Source: Haematobia irritans (taxonomy: Eukaryota > Arthropoda > Insecta > Diptera > Muscidae). Taken from it: a stretch of DNA of 64,000 nt. Below, one piece after another: positions 57,138 through 64,000 of this stretch. The translations under genes and the position numbers were made by a program. The first letter of the stretch is position 1; every line of letters begins with the position of its first letter. The stretch spans positions 196,485,700-196,549,699 of the forward strand of contig NC_134398.1 of assembly GCF_050003625.1 (NCBI RefSeq). Direction: 5' to 3'. Under the pieces are notes generated by a model that saw only the letters and a list, made by a program, of their open reading frames with translations, was not told the DNA's origin and searched no databases.

Positions 57138-58662
57138 AGAATTTTTGGGGCTATAGCAAAGTGTGGTCGTTCAGAAGCAAGTGTGATATCAACAGACGGA
57201 CGGATATCGGTCGCTTGACTAAGAATTTCACAACGAATGTTTTGATGAGGCACAAGCGTACCAGGGCTGTGGCGTCGGAGTCTTGGAATTGAAATATGGG
57301 GGTCGCTTATATGGAGGCTACAATTATGAACTTGATATGGACCACTTTTGGCACGGTTGTTAAATATCATATACTAACACCACGTACCAAATTTCAACCA
57401 GATCGGATAAATTTTGCTTCTCCAAGAGGCTCCAAAACTAAATCTCGGGATGGGTTTATATGGGGCTATATATAATTATATACCGATTTCGAACAATTTT
57501 TGCATGGTTGTTGGATACCGTATACTAACATCACGAACCAAATTTCAACCGAATCGGATAAATTTTGTTCTTCCAAAGGGCTCCGGAGGTCAAATCTGGG
57601 GATCGGTTTATATGGGGGCTATATATAATTATGGAGACGATTTCGACCAATTTTTGCATGGTTATTGCAGACCATACACTAACACCATGTACCAAATTTC
57701 AGCCTGATTGGATGAAATTTGCTTCTCTTAGAGACTACGCAAGCCAACTCGGGGGATCGGTTTATATGGGGGCAATATATAATTATGGACCGAGTGGACC
57801 AATTTTTTCACAGCTGTTAAAGACCACATTCTTACACCACGTACCAAATTTCAGCCGGATCCGATGAAATTTGCTTCTCTTAGAGGCTCCGCAAGCCAAA
57901 TCTGGAGATCTGTTTATATAGGGGCTATATATAATTATGGACCGATGTGGATCAATTTTTGCATGGTTGTTAGAGACCATACACTAACACCATGTACCAA
58001 ATTTCAGCCGGATCGGATGAACATTGTTTCTGTTAGAGGCTCTGCAAACCAAATCGGGGGACCGGTTTATATGGGGGTATATATAATTATGGACAGATGT
58101 GGACCAATTTTTGCATGGTATTTAGAGACCATATACTAACACCATGTACCAAATTTCAGCCGGATCGGATGAAATTTGCTTCTCTTAGAGCGATAGCAAG
58201 CCAAATTTGGGGGTCAGTTTATATGGGGGCTATACGTAAAAGTGGACCGATATGGACCAATTTTTGCATGGTTGTTAGAGACCATATACTTACACCATGT
58301 ACCAAATTTCAGCCGGATCGGATGAAATTTGCTTCTCTTAAAGGATTCGCAAGCCAAATCTGGGGGTCCGTTTATATGGGGGCTATACGTAAAAGTGAAC
58401 CGATATGGCTCATTTGCAATACCATCTGACCTGCGTCAATAACGACTACTTGTGCCAAGTTTCAAGTCGATAGCTTGTTTCGTTCGGAAGTTAGTGTGAT
58501 TTCCACAGACGGACGGACGCACGGACATGCTTAGATCGACTCAGAATTTCACCACGTCCCAGAATATATATACTTTATGGGGTCTTAGAGCAATATTTCG
58601 ATGTGTTACAAACGGAATGACAAAGTTAGTAAACCCTGTATCCTATGGTGGAGTGTATAAAA
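57138..58662 (+). mobile_element. E2 element lacking its head
   Basis: Begins with a scrambled piece of E2 3' sequence (GTGTGATATCAACAGACGGACGG, 57180-57200 region), then AATTGAAATATGGGGGTCGC, seven 153-bp-type units, GACGGACGCACGGAC (58508-58522) and the end GGTGGAGTGTATAAAAAA. The conserved head is missing. The last two units before the 3' end both close with CTATACGTAAAAGTG, a terminal-unit signature, suggesting duplication of the 3' transition. Confidence 0.78.
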
Positions 58663-59506
58663 AATATTGAAAATTTTTGTCAAAATTTTAGTTTCATAGA
58701 CAATTTTCCCAAAGTTTTATTTCCATAGAAAATTGTGTCAAAATTTTAGTTCCATACAAACCTAAATTTTAAATTTTATTCCCATAGAAAATTATTTATT
58801 ATTTCTATTTCTTTTTCCACATTTTCTATATAATATTTATTTCTATAGAAAATTTTTGCAAAATTTTATTTCTATATAAAATGTTGACAAAATTTTATTT
58901 CTATAGAAAATTTTGACAAAATTTTATTTCTATAGAAAATTTTGTTAAAATTTTAAGTCTACAGAAAATTTTGTTAAAATTTTATGTCTATAGAAAATTT
59001 TGTCAAAATTTTATGTCTATAGAAAATTTTGTCAAAAATTTATTTCTTTAGAAAATTTTGTCAAAAATAGATTTCTATAGAAAATTTAGTCAAAAATTTA
59101 TTTCATTAGAAAATTTTGTCAAAATTTTATGTCTATAGAAAATTTTGTCAGGATTTTATTTCAATTGAAAATGTCAAAATTTTATTCTAAAGAAATAAAG
59201 AAATATTTTAGTTCTATAGAAACCTAAAAATTTTAAATTTTATTCCAGTAGAAAATTTTTGCAAAATTTTATTACTATAGAAAATTTTGTCAAAATATTA
59301 TTTCTATAGAAAATTTTGTCAAAAATTTATTTCTATAGAAAATTTGGCAACATTTTTTTTTTCAATAGAACATTTTGTCAACATTTTATTTCTATAGAAA
59401 ATTGAAGTACCTCTTAGTTGGTGAGGATTATTTAAAAAATTCTACCAAATAATTAAGAATTCTACCAATGTACCATTTTTGTTGGAATTCTACCGACTGT
59501 GGCAGC
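58663..59506 (+). mobile_element. E1 copy, left part missing
   Basis: Reverse-orientation monomers, mixed ATTTCTATAG and ATGTCTATAG. The right terminus is at 59405-59506 (GGTGAGGATTATTTAAAAAA, TTCTACCAAATAATTAAGAA, GGAATTCTACCGACTGTGGC, then AGC). It is joined directly to E3 sequence on the right. Confidence 0.72.
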
Positions 59507-59680
59507 GATGCCTAGCAATGTCCGTCTACCTGTGAACACATTTTTTCGATCAAAATAGAACCCTATTGATTTTGGAAGAAATCAGTCGAGATTTAGGTGG
59601 GATGGGAGCTGTACCATATAAATATTTCGTCCGATTTACACTCAGATGGCCCCATAGGCCAAAGTTTTACTTCGATTTGT
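59507..59680 (-). mobile_element. E3 fragment
   Basis: GATGCCTAGCAATGTCCGTC, then TGTGAACACATTTTTTCGAT, AATAGAACCCTATTGATTTT and GGAAGAAATCAGTCGAGATT follow the order of E3 at 15600-15740. The TATACCC start is missing because E1 occupies that side. Confidence 0.7.
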
Positions 59681-60794
59681 CAAAATAATCCAATCTGAAA
59701 ACGATTTCATTTTTTTTTTGATGGATTGTTTCAGATTGGTTAACACCAATTTATCCTCAATTTTTGGCCAAGTGAAAAATCTTTATATCAGAGAAATACC
59801 ACACAAAATGGCATTCGTATTTTATAGATACGAAGTCGTGCTACAGCAATATTTTTTCAGTGTAATCTTGATCTTTCAATAATCTTACATCAGACGGTGA
59901 GTTCCTATCGGGTCGCCCTTGTAGTTGTGGTAGTTAATTTTCTTCATTTTACATTGATCAAGGTCTTATAAAAAGAGCCTTATAAAGGCCTAACGAAATT
60001 CTTCTCCCCTAATGTAATATATCTGTATATATTTCAGGTATATTATACTCGTACCGTTGTGTATCCAATTTGTGAAAATAAAGCTTTTCATATACTCGCT
60101 TAGTGTTTGTTCTCTTTTAGAGTCTATGTCCTTTCATTTAGGTTTTAATATAAAAAAAGGACAGAGAGTTTATTTGCTGAAAACTGTATGCAAACATTTC
60201 TATACCTATGGTAAAGTGCTACGCATTTCATTAAACACTTAGATTCCTTTGAACATCACAGTATATTAGGGTAGAATACAAATTGTTTTTGACAAACCTC
60301 AAATTACATATTCATAAATTCAGTTTATCCTACTCTCCCTAATGTGTCAATTTGAAGTAATCATAAAGTGAGTGTAAAATTGCATTTGACTAATTATATG
60401 AGGTAAGTATGAAAGAAGTAAGAATAGCATTTATTTTGGCCAGAATAAAATTCACTCTTTTATGAAATTCCTAATCCGAATCATTTTGTGTGTTCATAAC
60501 TTTTTGCAATAACTAGCCACTTTCGTGCAAACTCATTGACTATTGCCAGTCTAAATTTTTTTTGTACATTGTTAAGCTCGTGCACTCTTTGTCAATTTTT
60601 TTCCACTGCGGCATGAATTTCGATAAAATCTGCCTTCACTTTGGAGATCATTTTCTAAGACCATATAACCTTGTCCGTCCGTCTGTTTGTTGTTGTAATC
60701 AATAATGGCGCTGTTATCCTAACAAAAAATTAGAAAAAGTCCAGAAAAAAAAAATTCAAAAAAAAAAAATGGTAAAAACTCGCAAGTTATTTTA
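59681..60794. other. Single-copy DNA without a recognisable gene
   Basis: An inverted pair TCCAATCTGAAAAC / GTTTCAGATTGG lies at 59690-59740, suggesting a small MITE end. A decayed E3 core (CTAAGACCATATAACCTTGT, CCGTCCGTCTG) is near 60655-60690. No supported frame. Confidence 0.45.
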
Positions 60795-61097
60795 ATTCCA
60801 AATTGTGAAGGCTACAACTTTAATCTTAACATTGTTTTATAAATTGTAAGTTAATCCATACGTGGTATATATTAGGCAAAAAAGGTATTTGAAGGTAAGT
60901 CTACAAATATGCAATTACGAACCGATATGGACTTTTGCCCGATAATTAGAGAGCCAGAATTAAAATATGGGGGTCGCTTTATATTGGGGGCTATATACAA
61001 TTGTGTACCGATTGGACCGATTTTTTTTTGTGTGATTGGGAATCGGTTTATCTGAGGGCTATATATAACTATAGACCTATAATGACCAAGTTTGCAT

Positions 61098-61415
61098 CCC
61101 AGCAAAAAATACTTCAGCAGTAAGACTTTAGTTGCGCTTTTTATTTTTACAATAAAGTAGGCAGTGCATCCACACTGCATGAATCGGTGACAATAATGTA
61201 ATCGAGTAATCAAACTACTTTATGATCATTCGTTTATGCATGAAAGGTAGTGCTGTTTTCCTTCACGCCAACAATGCTATACTCAAGATTATATCACTTC
61301 TAAGCCATATTTACATGGTCACCACCCAAAAACAACATTTTGCTCTTAGAACATGTTTGAGGTGATCATATTCCTTCTCTGGGTGTATTGAAATAGTGCT
61401 CCATTTTTTGCTGGG
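61098..61415. mobile_element. MITE with CCCAGCAAAAAAT ends, carrying half of another MITE
   Basis: Exact inverted ends CCCAGCAAAAAAT. AT on both sides (61096-61097, 61416-61417); closing the gap restores the E2 word GCATGGTTGTTAG. Positions 61318-61386 match the right arm of the CACGCAGAGAAGG MITE (45700-45772). Confidence 0.85.
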
Positions 61416-61797
61416 ATGGTTGTTAGCGGCCATATACTAACACAATGTACCAAATTTCAACCAAGAGGATCTGGATGTCAAATCTGAGGATCGGTTTATA
61501 TGGGGGCTATATACTGATATGGACCAGTATGAGCATGGTTGTTAAAGACATCATACTAACACCACGTACAAAATTTCAACCTGATCGGATGAATTTTGCT
61601 CCTCCAAGAGGCCCCGGAGTCCAAATGTGGGATCGTTTATATATAGGCCATATTTAATTATGAACCGGTATGGAATAATTTTTGCATGTTTGTTAGTGTT
61701 CATATACTCACACAAAATACAAAATTTCAACTGAATCGGATGAAATTTGCTCCTCCAAAACCAAATCTGGGGATCGGTTTATATGGGGCTATATATA

Positions 61798-62009
61798 CAG
61801 TATGTCAAGAAAGTCTTTTGACATTGCCAAATATTTCAAATTCTAGAAATAATTGAAATATTAAATATTTTATTAAATTTTTAATTCTGTGTACGTATGT
61901 ATACTTTGCAAAATACATAATAAAATATTTTTTTAAAATTTCATTATATTTAATTTTGGAACAAAACATAATTTTTATCCCATTGTCAAAACACTTTCTT
62001 GACAAACTG
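61798..62009. mobile_element. Tc1-like MITE with ~30-bp inverted ends
   Basis: The left end CAGTATGTCAAGAAAGTCTT (TTGACATTG) and the complement of the right end CAGTTTGTCAAGAAAGTGTT (TTGACAATG) differ at three positions. TA duplication at 61796-61797 and 62010-62011; removal restores CTATATATAATTATGG of the E2 unit. A CAGT..GTCAA end with TA duplication is typical of Tc1-like elements. No coding capacity. Confidence 0.87.
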
Positions 62010-62906
62010 TAATTATGGACCGATATGAACCAATTTTTGTATGGTTCTTAGAGGCAATATACTCACACCGCATACCAAATTTCAACCAGATTGAATAAAT
62101 TTTGATCCTCCAAGAGGCTCCGCAAGTCAAATCTGGTGGTCGGTTTGTATGGGGCTATATAAAATTACGGACCGATTTGAACCAATTTTTGCATGGTTGT
62201 TAGAGACCATATATAAACACCACGTACCGAATTTTAACCGGATCGGATGAAATTTGTTCCTTCAGGAGTCTCCGGAGGTCAAATCTATGGGTCGGTTTAT
62301 ATGGAGGCTATATATAATTACGGACCGATTTGAATCAATTTTTGCATGGATGTTAGAGGTCATATATAAACACCACGTACCGAATTTCAACCGGATCGGA
62401 TGAAATTTGCTTCTCTTAGAGGCTCCGCAAGCCAAATCTGGGGATCGGTTTATATGGGGGCTATATACAATTATGGACCGATATGGACCAATTTTTGCAT
62501 GGTTGTTAGAGACCAAATACAAACACCACCTACCAAATTTCAACCGGATCGGATGAATTTTGCTCTTCCAAGAGGCTCCGGAGTTCAAATCTGGGGATCG
62601 GTTTATATGGGGGCTATATATAATTATGGACCGATATGGACCAATTTTTGCATGGTTGTTAGAGACCATATACAACACTATGTACCAAATTTCAACCGGA
62701 TCGAATGAAATTTGCTTTTCTAAGAGGCTCCGCAAGCCAAATCTGGTGGTTAGTTTATATGGGGGCTATACTTAAAAGTGCTCCAATATGGCCCATTTGC
62801 CATACCAACATCAATACAATACTTATGCCAAGTTTCAAGTCAATAGCTTGTATCATTCGGAAGTTAACGTGATTTTATATACCCCTCATCCTATGGTGGA
62901 GGGTAT

Positions 62907-63159
62907 AAAAAAAGCGCTTTGGAACGAGTGTGCAATGGCCCTGAGGCTGCTCTTTCTTGGCTTTGGCGTTACATACAAATGCACAAACTTTTTATGAGCT
63001 GAACCACAGTAGTGGTGAAGGGTATAAAAATATTGTCGTAAGTACAAAGATTTTGTGTCCGTAACATACGAATGATAGTTTTTCTAAGAGCTTTTCTCAT
63101 TGACAAAAAATAGATAAACTTTTCAATTAAGCCGTTTTGTTCTTAGAGTTAGTAATTTG
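62907..63159. other. Spacer with a mini-me-like 3' end
   Basis: CCACAGTAGTGGTGAAGGGT then ATAAAAATA (63004-63031) resembles an E2/E3-type terminus without any body. The remainder is AT-rich with nothing recognisable. Confidence 0.4.
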
Positions 63160-64000
63160 GCCATATTTGCTCAATTTGGAGGACTTTGCCTAAATCTTAG
63201 CCGATTTTGACCAAATTTGGTATGCAGTGCTAAAATTGTTACTGTACTCGATTTTGACCAAATTTGGTATACAGTGCCCAGCAAAAAAATTTGGAAGTTC
63301 TTCTTAAGGCACAACTTTAAAAGCACTTCCAAAAATGTCCTCCCAAAGATGTTCTTTATTTTAACTGCACAGGAAATTCATTTGAGTCAATTTTTTATAA
63401 CTCGCTTTTTTCATATTTTTAATGGGAAATTTAAAATTTTATAGTTTCAAATGGGTAAAAAACTGATTAAAAATTAATAAGATAGAGAAAATTATGTAAA
63501 TTTTGGGGGAAAAAATGCTAAATCCTTTCTAGAAAAATTGCGAATTTTTGAAAATATTTGATGTCAAACGTTCCAGACTATAACGCTTGCATTAAAAATC
63601 ATAAAAAAAATTAAAAATTATTTATTCGTCAAAATATTACAAAATTTCTTTATTCACATCCAAATCACTGGATTCGCATCACACCTTAAGAAGTGATGCA
63701 AATTCAGTGCAACGGCTGTTGAAATGGTGGACATCCGTCCTATGACAAGCCCACGTTAAAATCATCGCTTCTGCGCCAATTTGGCACAACTTCCGGATCC
63801 AAAAAGAACATTTTCAATGCTTTTTTGGCGACGCTTTTTTTGCTGGGTGCTAAAATGGTTACTGTACTCGCTGTGCAAAATTTGATTCGGAGTGAAATTT
63901 TGACCACCGATCGTCATATGAGTCTAAATCGGGAGAAAGATTTATTGGGAGCTATATCTAAATTTAAATCGATTTCTACAAAAATTGGCCTGCATTGTTA
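63160..64000 (-). mobile_element. E3-like fragment with MITE inside
   Basis: TTTGACCAAATTTGGTATGC and CTAAAATTGTTACTGTACTC form a ~49-bp unit repeated 1.5 times before the MITE. After it come CTGTACTCGCTGTGCAAAAT, AAATCGGGAGAAAGATTTAT and TGGGAGCTATATCTAAATTT, which resemble E3 units. It runs off the right edge of the window. Confidence 0.5.
63277..63847. mobile_element. MITE with CCCAGCAAAAAAA ends
   Basis: The left end CCCAGCAAAAAAATTTGG and the complement of the right end CCCAGCAAAAAAAGCGTC share 13 bp. TG stands on both sides (63275-63276, 63848-63849), and closing the gap restores CAGTGCTAAAA, which occurs intact 48 bp upstream. The frame at 63217-63444 crosses its boundary and is not a gene. 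Confidence 0.82.

Larger units (their letters stand above)
60795..62906 (+). mobile_element. E2 element with two MITEs nested in its units
   Basis: A decayed head (TTATAAATTGTAAGTTAATC, CATACGTGGTATATATTAGG) is followed by units with CGGATCGGATG landmarks at 62239, 62392 and 62545 (153 bp each). The 3' region lacks the GACG tract and core (direct join GTTAACGTGATT to TTATATACCCCTCATCCTAT), ending GGAGGGTATAAAAAAA. MITEs at 61098-61415 and 61798-62009 interrupt two units. Frames up to 157 codons are repeat by-products. Confidence 0.78.

Noticed and set aside
62262..62735. 157-codon minus-strand frame and overlapping plus-strand frames with repeated HINRSPDLACG / GSVYMGAIYNYG motifs
   Set aside because: E2 units are 153 bp, exactly 51 codons, so any stop-free frame extends over all units on both strands. 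Copies are non-coding repeats also found with frameshifts.

Overview
The window looks like gene-poor, repeat-saturated nuclear DNA of a fly, most likely a muscoid (house-fly or stable-fly type) dipteran. Grounds: very AT-rich sequence, dispersed elements carrying (GACG)n tracts beside a conserved core as in the dipteran mini-me-like group, insect-type Tc1/mariner transposase remnants and a tRNA-derived SINE. No rRNA or tRNA gene, CRISPR array or convincing host exon was found. The only long real reading frame is a truncated transposase (13289-14002, minus). It could be intronic, intergenic or pericentromeric DNA.

Three repeat systems make up most of it. E1 is a very AT-rich 29-bp minisatellite (core TTTCTATAGAAA plus TTTTGACAAAA) in about 15 blocks of 0.2-3.5 kb in both orientations. 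Several blocks end in matching termini (GGTTGCCAC-type ends plus subterminal CTACCAA motifs), so the arrays appear to be the interior of a transposon. The best complete copies are 2709-7154 and 30089-33791. E2 is a mini-me-like element with a conserved 5' head (near ACAAGTATATACGGCCGTAA), tandem 153-bp units, a (GACG)n tract and a GAGGGTATAAAAA end. Copies lie at 3433-5467, 10712-12890 (one inside another), 19780-22545, 40028-41622, 43321-44890, 57138-58662 and 60795-62906. E3 is a related family whose core reads the other way (TATACCC start, (GTCC)n): 15459, 29235, 46947, 52046, 59507 and 63160.

Smaller elements are nested in these: a mariner-type copy with TA duplications and a deleted N-terminal domain (13182-14115), three decayed transposase fragments (8189-8350, 37424-37603, 41623-42135), four SINE copies, a 417-bp element with 3-bp duplication (14926-15342), a Tc1-like MITE (61798-62009), a group of MITEs with CACCCAG/CCCAGCAAAA ends and 2-bp duplications (29378-29907, 45523-45772, 61098-61415, 63277-63847), and a hairpin module found only inside E1 arrays.

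Single-copy AT-rich DNA with simple repeats fills the rest (about 1.85-2.7, 7.2-8.2, 14.1-14.9, 18.3-19.8, 22.5-23.8, 28.0-29.2, 33.8-35.1, 37.6-39.0, 45.9-46.9, 50.8-51.9, 56.2-56.9 and 59.7-60.8 kb). The nesting allows relative dating. E2 and E3 host many insertions. E2 has entered E1 (3433) and E1 has entered E3 (30089, 59506). A chimeric E2 subfamily has picked up an E1 terminus and then spread. The long open frames in the arrays are by-products of unit length (3 x 29 bp; 153 = 51 codons) and not genes.
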